A stretch of 64,000 bases of DNA from Fonsecaea monophora. Taxonomy: Eukaryota > Ascomycota > Eurotiomycetes > Chaetothyriales > Herpotrichiellaceae. Position 1 is the stretch's first letter. The number at the start of each line of letters is the position of its first letter. The notes under the pieces were generated by a model that had not been told where the DNA came from, did no database searches, and was given only the letters and a program-made list of their open reading frames with translations. A program made the position numbers and the translations under genes. Positions 43,848 to 55,356 of this stretch are shown here, piece by piece. Location: positions 124,001-188,000 of the forward strand of contig NW_019173981.1 in the NCBI RefSeq assembly GCF_001642475.1, written 5' to 3'.

Positions 43848-45045
43848 GTTGGTTTCCACACCTACGTGAGCAACAAAGGTGTAGACTGGTCTCTCAAAAG
43901 ATATTTAAGCTGAGCGAAAGGTATCAGAGCAGGAACAGTGATTTGATTGATGTATTTCTTCTCAAAAGATTGCAGAGAAGGAGAGAAAGAGAAAGTACGT
44001 CAATCTCCCGGGCACGGAAAGGGCTGTCGCTTTTTATCCTTTCAGCATGTGGTGAGCTTTGCCTTTACTTGGTCTGTCTTGCATTTACACAAAATATCCA
44101 CCAGACCAGGGGTTGTTCAGAAAGCCTACTTCTGTCACCCCATCTGGCAAATCTGACGGAGTGGTGCCTGATTTTAAAGCCTGCGCTGGAATTGGTGTTG
44201 AAATACCTACTCCTGGTTAAAAACAAAAGCATGAAGAGGAGGGAACAGGTCTCATGATTTCTGTGGACCATGAGTCGCCGCCATTGATGGCGGAAAATGA
44301 TAACTTCGACCTCTGTCCAAGTTTTATTGGGCAGGCGAAACTTCATTGGACAACACGACGACTGAAAAAGGGAATGCGAGGGAGGCTAAGGTATAGTATG
44401 ATATACATCATGTAATCAATGTGGACCCTTTCCCGCAGCGACGACACCATGATACCCAGGAAACGATGGAGTGACTGACGGGGATTTCTACAAACTCCAA
44501 CGGGACTTTACAGAAACCGGAACTTGTGCGGCCGCACCGGCTGCGTGTGTTTGTGTGCGCGTGCACGACGATGTCGTATCCCATATGTCAACCCGGAGGT
44601 GACGGCTAAGGAACTGCAGCTTCACTGAAGGGGTAGGATCTCCAGATCATGAGATGGGAGTTGATATAGGAAAACCTGGTGGGGGAAAGCGGAATAGATT
44701 GTGGAGTTGAGCACATCTAATATACGCTGTCGATATTCGGTAGGTATCCAACTCTGTCCTAGATGATCCTGAACTCAGCTACTAACCGCTCACTCGCGTG
44801 AAGTTGAAAGAGTGCTAACGGTCGTCAGGGTGAATCTGTCTTGTCCTCTCCGTGTCCATCAACCTGGCGCGTCGAATGTGTAACCACATGCTCTGGTTGA
44901 ACAAGGATGTCAAAAAGGATGTCGAAAATAATTCCACCCCCGCAAATCCTCGGCTCGGGTGTCCACCAGCTCCGACTCCAAATCCCCATGTCGAGCAAGG
45001 CTTTGCGTCACCCTGCGCTACACTGTTCTCTCTCAGAAACTGACC
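43848..45045. other. Divergent intergenic region, no gene seen
   Basis: 1.2 kb between the divergent SDR and NmrA-like genes. It contains a GT/GC-alternating stretch near 44545-44570. No ORF is supportable. Confidence 0.5.
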
Positions 45046-46350
45046 ATGATCACAGTCGCCGTTGCGGGAGCGACTGGGGGCGTGGGCCGCTCGATACTGG
45101 ATCATGTTGAACAGAGCCACAAATTCAGGGTCATCGTCCTGACTCGCAAGGCATCAGAAGCTTCCGTGTCTGAGGCGGGAACTAGATACCTTCATGTCGA
45201 CTACGACGATGTGGAAGGGCTTGCTGACATACTAACGACACACAATGTCCACACCGTCGTCTCGACTATCGGCATCAGCTCCCCAGACACGAGCGCGGCT
45301 CAGTGTAATCTGATCAGAGCTGCAGACAAGTCGGGCGCGACGAAGCGTCTGATACCGAGCGAATTTTGGGCGAAGACGGTTCCCGAGTACGTCCATCTTG
45401 ACTCTTGACCTGGAGTCCTCTTCCCCTGTCTTCGCCGCCACTCGAAGTCTTCAACGGACGGGAACTAATTCTCACGGGGTCGCTCTCCTCAGCCTCCTAC
45501 CTCTAGACCCCACCGTGCAGTGGTGGCTCGATGCCGCGTCACTGCTCGAGTCCAGCTCATTGCAGTACACGAGGATTTCCTGCGGCTGGTTTATGGACTG
45601 TAAGTTGAGCTGCACTGTTCTGCTCGCTCCCTCCCGCAAAGTCTGGCCAGTCGGGGAGTGAGTGCTCAAGGAAGACTAGGCAAAGAACTCACATCTGACG
45701 ATTCTGCAGATTGGGGAATGCCACACGTCAAAACTCACTTATCGGACTACTCCTGGGCGATAGACGTGTTTAATCGCAAGGCAGCCATACCGGGAGACGG
45801 AGCCAATGTTCTCAGCTTGACTCTGATTGGCGACGTGGCTCGAGCGATTCTGTTGTTGCTGGAAGCCGAGGACTGGCCAGAATGGACGTTCGCAGTGGGC
45901 GATAGCGTTACGTTCCACGAGTTCGTGAGCATCGCCAAAAGAGTACGAGGTCAGTTCACAGCCTACTCGCTCTCCCTCACAGCCAGCAATACGGCTCTGG
46001 TTGGAAGACCCCCTTGTGCTGATCACCGACATATGAACCTGTCTGCAATATATTGACATTGACGCCTTTGGCAAAAAACAGGAGGCGCCCTTTTTGAAAT
46101 CACACACGATACCCTCGACGACCTGAACCAAGGCAAAGTGACGATCCTGCCGAACCCAGGTTCCGCAGCGTGGGACGCGTCGCCCTCCGAAACTGCAGCG
46201 AGAAAGGAGTCCTTGATCCTATTCGGCAAGCTCTACGTCTCCGGAGTGTGGGATCTGTCCAAAGAGCCGCAGTTTTCGACGCGGTGTCCGGAATGGAGAC
46301 CCAAGAAGCTGGGGCAGTTCTTGGAGGAGGTTTGGCTGGGTAGACCGTGA
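45046..46350 (+). CDS. NmrA-like NAD(P)-binding protein
   Basis: Exons 45046-45386, 45493-45599, 45710-45949 and 46082-46350 give 318 residues; introns of 106, 110 and 132 bp are all in frame. The start at 45046 (MITVAVAGATGG) places the GxxGxxG dinucleotide-binding motif at residues 8-14, as usual for this family. Conserved blocks are LIPSEFWAKT, YTRISCGWFMDYWGMPHV across intron 2, and VLSLTLIGDVARAILLLLEA. The family includes isoflavone-reductase-like enzymes and redox-sensing regulators such as NmrA itself. A Tyr/Lys pair typical of active SDRs is not obvious, so enzyme versus sensor is open. It neighbours, and is divergent from, the SDR gene. Confidence 0.88.
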
Positions 46351-47409
46351 GCGGTTTACTTTACAAGATGCTCTACCTACGCGGTACACGAGGTACATCT
46401 TGGTGTTTGTGGTCAAGATACCTATGTATGGTTTCCTGGTGGGGATGCAGAAAATTGACCTCGAACCACGTGTGGGTAAGGAGTCATTCGCGAAAATCGG
46501 GTCTCTATAACTACTCGGTAGACGATAGATGGTGGATGCTAGCCAAAATGCAGGTGATACTATATGAGGTTTCCACCGTAGGTATTGGGAGTGACACACC
46601 GATGATCTGCATAGGTATTTGGAGTCATGTACTCGTTCTCTGGCGGCTCCAAAGAGAAACTTTCCCGACGCCTAAATAAATGTTTCTTGGCAAACTTGTG
46701 GTCCTTCACAGTTTGAAAAATCGTACGTATAATTATCATCGCTTCACTTCACTTCATTTCCTCTTCCACTTATCACAAACAACGAAACTCCCAAATAAAA
46801 TGAATCCCATTTCCTTTTGCTCGTCCTTTCTCTCCCACATTCAGAGACATAGTTCCTCTCGCCGAAATAGGTGATATATGAGATCATGAGATCTACACGT
46901 ATCGTCGAATGTCGGGCGCTTCACAGTACCTCAGTTCTTCTCCTTCTCCTTCTCCTTCCACATCAACCCAGAAACCCTGCTTCTGGCTCAGGCTCAACGC
47001 AACAAATCACTTTCCAGCTGCTTGCATCCTCCCCACAAGCTCTTCGCTCGCCGAAGTCACAGTCTACAGGATTCCGCGTCATGCGGACTTGTACGGCCAG
47101 AGCTGGTGGAATTTATCCTTTCACACTATTTTCCGTTGCAAGAACAAATGTATTATTTGGACCTTCATAGTTCAACCTGTCCCTGTCTGCACATTGGATT
47201 GGTTGACTCCTTGCGTGCCTACATTATATATACATCCACCCGCCTCTCCAGTTCTACTGGTACATCCACGTTGTACATGAGCAGAGCACGCTGTCTCTAA
47301 AAGCATAAAAGCATAAAATCGTCAGGTCATGTCTTCAATCGTTTCGCTCTGAACGCTGCAATAATAAAAAAGTGGCCCTCCCAAGCCTTGACCTTGACAG
47401 GTAGGTAGC
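46351..47409. other. Intergenic between converging genes, no gene seen
   Basis: 1.06 kb with pyrimidine-rich stretches, where the NmrA-like gene and the Cys-Pro protein gene converge. Plus-strand ORFs of up to 123 codons lack motifs. Confidence 0.5.
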
Positions 47410-48856
47410 CTATCCGCCACCAGCCTTCATGTTACCGAGCTGAGTGTTCTGCAACAAAGCTGCCACAGCCTCGGCCGAGTATCCAAAGAAGACGGGCCCA
47501 TTAAAGATGATTTGGGTTCGGGGTTCTCTGCTCTCAACCGTGTCATCTGTCTGTCTCTTCGGCGGAGATGGCTTCTGACTTTGCTCATGCGGATCATCAT
47601 GGCGAGACGGCGCCGGAGGAGCTTCGGAACTCGCAGCGTGAACCTTCAGATGTGCCACATCATCTTCCTCCAAGGCACTGGGTGTGGGTTCTTTGTCCGG
47701 GGGTACTGAGATCCCCCATGGCCGACTAGGGGATTCGCCGACCCGGACTTCTCGCAGTGGTTTATCAAAGTGTGATATTCGCGGTTCTTCATCAGCGACC
47801 ACGCCATTCTGAGCTTGAGCTGGAGCGACAGGGGCAACTTCGCTGACAGTCTCGGCCCATTTCTCTACTGCCTGAGTCGACTGTTCTTCGATCCTGTCTC
47901 GCTCGGGTAGATATGCTTTATGTTTTACTCCCAGGCCTTGAATCATGTTCACCAAATTGCCATACTTGGCGTCCAACTGTCGGGCACTGCTTTCGTTGCC
48001 CTGATATCGTCGCACGCAGATTTCGTGACTTCGGGGAATTTCGTGCTTGTGATTCTCAACGTATTTTGCAATTTCTTCCGGAGAGTGTTGATCGAGGAAA
48101 CGGATAGGGCATTGACCCGGGCGTTGTTCTGTATTTGGTGAACGTGCTGAATGGGTGTCTTGGTGGAATTCTGCCGCTATAGGATCATCGTGAGCGGACG
48201 AGGTAGGTCCATTGCGCAGCTTCGCAAAGGGACATCCCAATGTCCCCTTGACACCAGGAGTCGTAAAATCTCGTTCAAGATCCTCGGGGTCACGATTCCG
48301 GTGAGCTATTGGACATCGTGCCCCGTTGGTCTGAGGTCCGTGTATCTTGGACATCTTGTAGGTTTGTATGGCTTGCTGGGCTTCGCGGACTGGCCGGGAG
48401 AATTCGACGTCTGTGTCGATGGGAGGAAGTTGGCGGAATTTGCGGACGGCTTCGCTCGGTGCAATGGAGGAGGCCGAGAGAGTGCTGTCGGCAGCTAGGA
48501 CCTTGTCATACTGCAAGGATTCAATCAGCACTTCTCATCCCATTCTCACGGACGATGAAAACAGTAATCGGGTGTCTCTGCAATTCAGGTAATACATGCA
48601 ATATGTCGCTCATCGCTACAAAATGGTTGCAGCTCTTGATCTAGAGCTAATCAAAAGATTCTCATCATAACGCAGTCTGGAAGGGAACAGAAGGCGCGAG
48701 GAACCGACTCACCTCATTTGCCGCAAACTCGAGCCTCTCCTTCAAGGCCTTCTCGTTCTCGATGTGCGCACGCACGCCGGATAGCAGGGCATCAAATCCA
48801 GAAATCAAGGCGTCGATGATTGCCGAGAGATTGGGGTCTGTAGGAGGTCCGTTCAT
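47410..48856 (-). CDS. Uncharacterised protein with three Cys-Pro motifs
   Basis: Exons 48856-48713 and 48510-47410 give 414 residues, with a 202-bp intron (GTGAGT..TTGCAG), the longest I place in the window. The start is the ATG at 48856 (MNGPPTDPN); the frame upstream lacks an ATG. The N-terminal 70 residues are helical (IIDALISGFDALLSGVRAHIENEKALKERL) and could form a coiled coil. The middle has three Cys-Pro motifs, RCPIAHRN, GCPFAKL and QCPIRFL, like haem-regulatory motifs. A charged helical region follows (HSPEEIAKYVENHKHEIP), then a long acidic, Pro-rich disordered part, and the C-terminus has IIFNGPVFFGYSAEAVAALL. I do not recognise the family; haem binding is only a hypothesis from the CP motifs. 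Confidence 0.75.
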
Positions 48857-49204
48857 CGGAGTCGAAGACGTGATTAGAAAGGGGTGATCTAGTGGAATGA
48901 CTTCTTGGACGGGCACAAGTTGTGCAAAGGCACCAGCAAAAATAAGATGCCGAGCAGGTTGAAATCGGAGCAGGACGCGGCAGCCAAGAGAAGTTTCCAG
49001 TTAAAACAGCCAGAGAGCTTTTCCTGATTAGGGCAGAACACCACGCCGCCGCCTCGTGTGACTGCAGAGTACATTATCTATCGCTGTCCCTGATCTCCAG
49101 TTCCCCTTCCATGCTCTTCAGGCCTATCCTTCTCAGAATGTTGATCTTGTATCTCAACCCGTTTCTGCCGTCGTAGCCGCCTGAGGCTCGCAAAGGAGAC
49201 AATG
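48857..49204. other. Intergenic, promoter of the Cys-Pro protein gene
   Basis: 348 bp between two minus-strand genes. Nothing specific recognised. Confidence 0.4.
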
Positions 49205-49787
49205 CTATGCTCCGACTTTGGATTTGATCCACGCGAGTCCTCCACTACCAGCGGTCATAGCGAATCCGGCGACCTGAACCACCCCGTTGACGATGGCGAG
49301 ACCTGAGCCCGCGGCACCCGCACTCTGAGCAATCGCGAAAGCGCTACCGGCTGCAACATTTCCAATTCCAGCCTGCATTGTGGCAGCCGTGGTACCTTTG
49401 TGGTAACGGGCGTGAGTAAGTATTGTGATTTGCCGACACGGGGTGCTTTTGCTCTGATTTCAACGTACCTGCAACAACACCACCAGCTCCAAAACCCAAC
49501 TCGGCGAGTACTGGGACAACGACGACACCGGGAGCCGCAATGAGGATGATGCCGACAGTCCCGACAGCGCCGCAAGCAGCCAGCCCCGGATTCTGGACGG
49601 TCCATGCAGCGGCCTAGTGGTTTACAATATTGGTCAGCGATATGTGACAGCACAAAATTGGTATGTTTACACGACGACCTACTGCGGCGGCAGCTTTGGG
49701 TCCATGATCTCTAATGGCTTTTGCCGTGGATTTACTCGCTGTGAGCGCAAGTTGGCTCCCCTCTCGTACTAGAGCTGGCGCAGACAT
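49205..49787 (-). CDS. IFI6/IFI27 (interferon-induced 6-16) family small membrane protein
   Basis: Exons 49787-49683, 49613-49469 and 49395-49205 give 146 residues; the introns are 69 and 73 bp. The reconstruction reads MSAPALVREGSQ, then a long glycine/alanine-rich hydrophobic region with two to three spans (GTVGIILIAAPGVVVVPVLA, LGFGAGGVVAG) and the family signature QAGIGNVAAGSAFAIAQSAGA. It ends AWIKSKVGA. The TMQAGIGNVAAGS block is typical of the ISG12/IFI6 family, whose animal members act at mitochondrial or ER membranes and affect cell death. Fungal members are known but uncharacterised. A longer open frame on the same strand in this region is a shadow in another phase; the chosen frame is supported by splice consensus and the signature. 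Confidence 0.87.
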
Positions 49788-50770
49788 GATGGCGGCTGTA
49801 TGTTTGATATGATGATGGTTCTGTTGACGAGGAGAGTGAGATGCTCGAGGGACTGTTTGATGAAATTGTGAGAGGCTATGTGTGATTGAGGCTGAACAAC
49901 GCAGCGCAATGCAAGGTGCGGCAGGTAGGCAGACAACCAACCGCCAAGGTGTCGTGAATTCTGCGCGCGGTGTTTCGTAAACGGTCTCAGCCTTAGTACT
50001 TTGGGTCAGATATGGAACATACGTTTTCAATTCACTGGCAGTCCTACTTCAATCTTGTGGACGCAGCGGCAGAGAGATACACGCGTGGGATGAAACCGGA
50101 GTCAAAAGCGCCTCAGCCCATCCTCTTAAAAGTACAGCCTCACCTGGCCCGACCTAGCAAATGACATGTCAACCTGTACAGCATTTATGAGCGAATCAAT
50201 AGGACCCCAATGTACAGGGTGTTGATACAGGGCCAGGTCTCTGGCGACCCCTCGTCCCCTCATTGGGCTGGCTGCAGCACGGCCTCGTCTGCCACGTTGC
50301 CAATGCCTGATTGTGTGGTTTCCTTTTCAGCGTGCAGAACCCTTGTCGCACCATTTCTGTATATGAGGCTTAATCCTCCGTCTCAAATATTCCTTGGATT
50401 CGAAAGCGCATGCTGAAGTGATCCAATTTTCGTTCCATCATCTTTATACGGCCGGTCAAACATCCACTTACGATGTACACAAGATAGAGTGTTGTCGAAA
50501 AGTCCTTGTTTGTATATGCCGAGGGTTCTTGAGTGTTTTCATTGGCCGATATGGCATGCCTAGGCATACTCACACTGGAATGCCCTCCAGATTCGCCGGC
50601 CTCCACAACCGAGGCTCCTGTTGGGTCAAATCAATGGGGGGCCAAACTCGGGCTAGCAATGAAATACTGGCACAAACACACCATGACATCCTGCCTTATC
50701 TCCAGTTTTAATTGTGATCTCAGATCTAGATTCTTGTGATATTTCCATTCCCCACCGTCACCTTCCCACC
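49788..50770. other. Divergent intergenic region, no gene seen
   Basis: About 1 kb between the IFI6-like gene (-) and the oxidoreductase gene (+). Holds both promoters. No motif assigned. Confidence 0.5.
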
Positions 50771-51960
50771 ATGAAAGCGATCCAAGTCTCGAAATACGTC
50801 TCGGAACCGCGAGAGCTCACCGTGACGACGCTCCCGACGCCCTCCCCGCACCCAACAAAATACCTGATCAAGATCCGCGCCTGCGGCACAAACTTCTTCG
50901 ACATCCTCCAGGTCCAGGGGAAATACCAGCACCAGCCACCGCTGCCATGGATCGGCGGCCAGGAGTTCGCGGGCGTCGTGATCGCGACGCCCACGACCCG
51001 TGAGGGTTCCAAGAGCGCGGTCGCGAGCAGCCTCGACGGCACGGTCAGCACACAGACGAACCACAAGTTCAAGGTCGGGGACAGGGTGTTTGGGGCCACG
51101 CACGGCGCATACTCAAGCCACCTTTTGGTGTCCGAGGACGCCATGTTCCCGATCCCTCCGGGCTGGAGCTTTGTCGATGCCGCGGGCGTGTATGTCACGG
51201 CCCCGACGTCTTTCGGTGGCCTCGTTATCCGCGCCAACGTCAAGGCGGGTGACTGGGTTCTCGTGCATGCCGGCGCTGGAGGTGTCGGACTGGCGGCAGT
51301 ACAGATTGCGAAGGCGTACGGTGCCACCGTTATCGCCACAGCTGGGTCGGAGCGCAAGAGGCAGGTCTGCATGGACTATGGAGCTGACTACGTGGTCGAC
51401 TATCGAGACGGGACTTGGCCTCAGAAAGTGGTTGCGCTGTGCGAGCAGCACCGAACAGGCAACGGGAAGAAAGGGGTGGACATTGTATATGATCCCGTCG
51501 GTAGGTGGTGTTTTCTTCTTTTTTTCCTCGTAGATCATTTCGTGCACACTCACACACATGGGGTCCTCCGCTGACACTGCTCCGCACAATCGCAGGCATG
51601 ATCGACCCCTCCATCAAATGCATAGCGTGGAACGGCCGACTCCTCGTCATCGGATTCGCCGGAGGCACCATCGAGAAGGTGGCCATGAACCGGGTCCTGC
51701 TCAAGAATATCAGCATTGTAGGACTGCACTGGGGGGAATACAGAAACAAAGAGCCGGAAGCAATACAAGAAGCCTGGAAGGGCATTTTCGAACTGATCAA
51801 CTCGGGCAAACTGAGGGGCATGACCTTCACCGACAAGCGGTACAACGGTCTAGAAGAGGTTCCCAAGGCCCTGACGGACTTGGGTGCGCGCGACACATGG
51901 GGCAAGGTGGTTGTCGAGCTGGACGAACACTACGGAGAGGACAGCAGGAGCAAGCTATGA
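50771..51960 (+). CDS. Zinc-free MDR enzyme, NADPH:quinone oxidoreductase-like
   Basis: Exons 50771-51500 and 51596-51960, with a 95-bp intron, encode 364 residues. The start is MKAIQVSKYV, after a CACC context. The N-terminal GroES-like domain has IRACGTNFFDILQVQGKYQ and GQEFAGVV. The Rossmann motif HAGAGGVGLAAVQIAK lies near residues 164-180. No Cys/His set for catalytic or structural zinc is present, which places it in the quinone-reductase branch of medium-chain dehydrogenases. Related fungal proteins reduce quinones or enones with NADPH, or are p53-inducible-oxidoreductase-like; the substrate is unknown. An insert of about 20 residues after GVVIATPTTREG is slightly unusual. It converges on the RidA gene, with 226 bp between the stops. 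Confidence 0.9.
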
Positions 51961-52186
51961 ACATATTGTGCGCACATTCAGAGAGTTTATACGGGTTGGT
52001 CGTTGTCCCAAGGATCGGATTGGTTTCTATAAAGCACCCTAGAAAACCGTGGCGTTTCTTGTAAAAAGAAAAAGATGAAACTTTTTTTTCCATTGAGCTC
52101 GCCCATCCCATTCGGGAGAGGGGGCTTTGTACAGTTTTTCTCGCCAAAGGTGGTTGGTTTCCCTTAGTCCAAGGCGTCCCATGCGT

Positions 52187-52758
52187 TCATTGAACAGCGA
52201 TGGCCTCGATCTCGACGTCGACACTCTTGGGCAGTTCCCGCACGGCAACGCAAGTCCTCGCCGGCTTGTGCGAGAAGTACTTCTCATACACGGCGTTCAT
52301 CTCTCCAAAGTGCTTCATGTCGGATATGAAGACCTATTGTGTTTCACGACGATCAGCTTTTCTTTCTGTAGTTCGTGGCCATCGTGGGAAACATCGGCAT
52401 AGGTATTGTATAGCTACTCACCCCGGCCCTGACGACCTTGCCCAACTCGCTCCCGCCAGCTTCCAAGATCGCCTTGATGTTCTTGCAACACTGCTCCGTC
52501 TGGTTTGCAATGGAACCCCCGACGAGCTTTCCAGTCGAGTCCGCGGGGATCTGACCTGCTACCCAGATCTGCCCGGCGGCTTTGATGGCCTGGCTGTACG
52601 GGCCCGCAGCTGGAATTCGAAAGAATTAGCGGGTTAGTTATCGTCTATCGTCTCGTTGCAATCTCAAACGTCACGCGTTCACATGAAATGACTTGGAACG
52701 GGTCTCTCTTACGAGGGCAGGCATCCTTGGAGAACACAGTAGTCAATCCGGACGACAT
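52187..52758 (-). CDS. RidA/YjgF family enamine/imine deaminase
   Basis: Exons 52758-52713, 52609-52422 and 52333-52187 give 126 residues, the standard RidA length; introns are 103 and 88 bp. Start MSSGLTTVFSKDACP. Family marks: PPAGPYSQAI at residues 15-24, IWVAGQIPAD, QTEQCCKNIKAIL and the conserved arginine R104 in PARTCVAV that binds the substrate carboxylate. RidA hydrolyses reactive enamine/imine products of PLP enzymes such as threonine dehydratase and protects mitochondrial and cytosolic metabolism (Mmf1/Hmf1 in yeast). No clear mitochondrial presequence is visible, so this may be the cytosolic form. Confidence 0.92.
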
Positions 52759-53161
52759 TTTGGCGGGGTAGTTTTGGAAACGGCGATGTTGCTGCTGTCG
52801 ACAGAGCAATGAGTGAGGGATGACGAGAGGCTTTATATGTCGCGGAGAAGGGTTCAGACGAAGCAAGATACCGCGACAGGATGTGGACATGGATGTGAGG
52901 CAGTGGGGGGGAAGTCCGCGAAGGGCGTGATATTCCGATCGCTGAGTTTTTGTAAATCGACAATCATCCGTGTTTCGGCGCTGATATGTTCTGAGGGACT
53001 CTTGACGTCAGTCAGAAAGTAGTTAATGCACGAGTGGCCCATTCGGGTGCCAATGTGGCTGATTATCCTTTTGTCAGACAGCGATATTTTGCCCCGCGCT
53101 ATGAAACTCCCACTCTGCTGACTACTAGTACAACAACACAACAACACAACCACCATCATCA
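52759..53161. other. Divergent intergenic region
   Basis: Between RidA (-) and the small candidate gene at 53162 (+). An AAC-rich tract at about 53130-53152 resembles a fungal 5' UTR. Confidence 0.4.
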
Positions 53162-53409
53162 ATGGCTCGCAGTTTCCCGGTACAAGGATCTGTTGATGTC
53201 TTGAGTAAGCTCCACAAGTCCACAGCGATAGCCTTGCCGCTGCTCTAAACTCGTGTTGCTGCCCTGTTACAGTTACATTGGGACTGCCCGCTCCCTACAG
53301 ACGGACGATGATTAGACATCCCCACAATAGCACTGTTTGTCTTGGTCATCAGTATGTCTCAAGGCGTATAGAGAGAGGCTGGTCGGACAAAAAACACCTA
53401 CAGGGATAG
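53162..53409 (+). CDS. Tentative small two-exon gene, function unknown
   Basis: Exons 53162-53204 and 53273-53409 with a 68-bp intron (GTAAGC donor, TTACAG acceptor, CTAAAC-like branch site) would encode 59 residues: MARSFPVQGSVDVL, then ITLGLPAPYRRTMIRHP and STVCLGHQYVSRRIERGW, ending KHLQG. It is preceded by an AAC-rich, UTR-like leader and sits in a good ATG context. An alternative second intron from GTATGT at 53352 to CTACAG at 53403 would shorten the end to about 46 residues. I do not recognise a family, and exons this small were found by eye, so it could be a chance arrangement. Confidence 0.4.
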
Positions 53410-53988
53410 TCCTTGGGAATAACTTGCATTTGGATATCACATGCATTATCCGGCTGAGAGCTATGGCCGCTGTCCGCCAAAGACCCCCGGACCGGTACTC
53501 AAAAGATCCTATCATCTAGGTACAGTGACTTTGAGAAACAAGAGAAGTACCACCACGGTCCAAAGCGGCCAAACATTTCTCAGAAACTTTTTCCATCGGG
53601 TAATCAAACATATATCTCTATACGGGACAGGTGTTGTGGCCGAGTGGTATCCGGGTGCACATCTCATAGTGCCATGGGACTGGCTTGCTGCTCTGGGTCC
53701 ATCAGAGATGCATCTCCAAAGCTGGTGCCCCTTTACGCCAGGTGCTGACAATGTTCCTTGACGTATACGCCCCCCAATGGTAATTTTCGCTGGCTTCATG
53801 GACTCAGGCGATCCTTCCGACTCGGTATTTAGGCAGATTTCCGCGGAACGGGATCCCTGCCCTTTCAATCATCGATGACATGAAGCTGGAGACTTCAGCA
53901 TGGTCTTCCTTTTAGTTCGATCTCAGGTCATGCACGCTGAGTAATTCCGTCATCTGGCTCTCTTACCCTGTCGACTTTGACTTGCGCC
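53410..53988. other. Intergenic, no gene seen
   Basis: Nearly 600 bp downstream of the small candidate gene and of the CoA-transferase stop. An isolated tRNA A-box-like motif at 53637 lacks any B box or cloverleaf. Confidence 0.5.
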
Positions 53989-55356
53989 CTACAAGCCCAA
54001 CTCTTTCAATATCTTTTCGTTATGCTCGCCGACTTCTGGGACTTTGTCCATCCTGGCATGTAAACCCTCCACATCCTCCCCTTCGGGAACGCATCCGGGA
54101 GGCAAAAGTGCAGGGATCATGCCCTTGGACGTCTCGACCTCGGTCCACCGCCGTCTGGCTTGCAATTGGGGATGCTCCCAAACGCCCTGCATCGTGTTCA
54201 CCGCTGCGTTTGCAATCTGGGCTTCATCGAGCTTTGCGACGGCTTCGGACACGGAATATTTCTCCAGGGCTTTGCAAATGATACTTCGCAGTTCGTCTCT
54301 GTTCTGTACACGCAACGAGTTGTTCATGAAGCGTGCGTCGGTCGCTAAACCCGGATTTCCCAAGACAATGTCGCAGAATTTTGCAAACTCTCGTTCGTTC
54401 TGAATCCCGAGCATGACTGACCCGCCATCGCCCGTCTCGAAGGGCCCGTATGGGTATATCGCTGCATGGGAAGCGCCAGTCGGTGTGGGCGCCGGTGCGC
54501 CTTTGTAAGTGTAATATAACGGGAAGCTCATCCACTCCACCAGACTTTCGAGCAAAGAGATGTCAATCTTGCTTCCCTTGCCGGTCTTCTGCCGCTGCAT
54601 CAACGCGGCCAGGATGTTGCTGTAGGCATACATTCCGGCCGAGATATCGGCAATGGAAATGCCCACCTTGGCGGGCTCGTCCTTGGTGCCCGTGACTGAG
54701 AGCATCCCTCCCTCGCTCTGCACGAGCAAGTCGTACGCTTTTTTCTTCGCGTAGGGCCCGTCCTGGCCGTAGCCGGAGATGTCGCAGACGATCAGGCCGG
54801 GATGGGTATCTTTGAGAGATTCATAGCTGAGACCCAGCCGCGCGGACGCGCCGGGAGCCAGGTTCTGTACGAGCACGTCGGTCTTTTGGAGAAGTTTCTT
54901 CAACACGTCCAAGTCGCCGGGTTTCTTGAGATCCAGCGCCAGACTCTCCTTTGAGCGGTTCGTCCAGACGAAATGGGACGCGAGCCCGTCGACCCGCGTG
55001 TCGTAGTCTCGTGCAAAATCGCCCACCCCGGGTCTCTCGACCTTGATGACGCGCGCGCCGAGGTCGGCGAGCTGCCTGGTGCAGAACGGCGCAGCGATGG
55101 CTTGTTCGATGCTGACGACTGTGATTCCATCAAGCGGTCTTGTCGCTTTGGCTCCGCTTTTGGCTGAAGCTGGAGTCGTTGATGTGAAGCGACGTTGACC
55201 GCCAGCGGTGCATGGCCTGGAGTTTCTCGCAGGCGACGAGAAAAGATGTGAACGGTCGCCTTGAACGTTTCTTAGTGGCCGCCCATTCAACACCACTCTG
55301 GAACCCCGAAGGGCTGAAGCAAGAGCAAAGCCTCTAGATCGCACCGGATTCAACAT
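53989..55356 (-). CDS. Mitochondrial class III CoA-transferase (CaiB/BaiF family)
   Basis: Single exon, 455 residues from the ATG at 55356 (MLNPVRSRGFAL); the longer open frame upstream begins with a non-ATG codon. The first 75 residues are Arg/Ser-rich and free of acidic residues, a typical mitochondrial presequence. Then come the family start PLDGITVVSIEQAIAAPF, RQLADLGARVIKVERPG, the CoA-site VLVQNLAPGASARLGL and the catalytic Asp in AYDLLVQSEGG (about residue 209), plus GSKIDISLLES. Members move CoA between dicarboxylates or hydroxy acids; a human relative (SUGCT) acts on glutarate. The acceptor here is unknown. It neighbours cyclase, hydrolase and transporter remains, suggesting part of a former catabolic set. 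Confidence 0.92.
   Translation of the reverse strand: MLNPVRSRGFALASALRGSRVVLNGRPLRNVQGDRSHLFSSPARNSRPCTAGGQRRFTSTTPASAKSGAKATRPLDGITVVSIEQAIAAPFCTRQLADLGARVIKVERPGVGDFARDYDTRVDGLASHFVWTNRSKESLALDLKKPGDLDVLKKLLQKTDVLVQNLAPGASARLGLSYESLKDTHPGLIVCDISGYGQDGPYAKKKAYDLLVQSEGGMLSVTGTKDEPAKVGISIADISAGMYAYSNILAALMQRQKTGKGSKIDISLLESLVEWMSFPLYYTYKGAPAPTPTGASHAAIYPYGPFETGDGGSVMLGIQNEREFAKFCDIVLGNPGLATDARFMNNSLRVQNRDELRSIICKALEKYSVSEAVAKLDEAQIANAAVNTMQGVWEHPQLQARRRWTEVETSKGMIPALLPPGCVPEGEDVEGLHARMDKVPEVGEHNEKILKELGL

Noticed and set aside
49255..49653. 132-codon minus-strand ORF at the IFI6-like locus
   Set aside because: It is out of phase with the spliced IFI6/IFI27 signature, which explains the region better.
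53637..53647. tRNA-like A box (TGGCCGAGTGG)
   Set aside because: It matches the A-box consensus, but no B box (GGTTCGANTCC) or cloverleaf follows within 100 bp.
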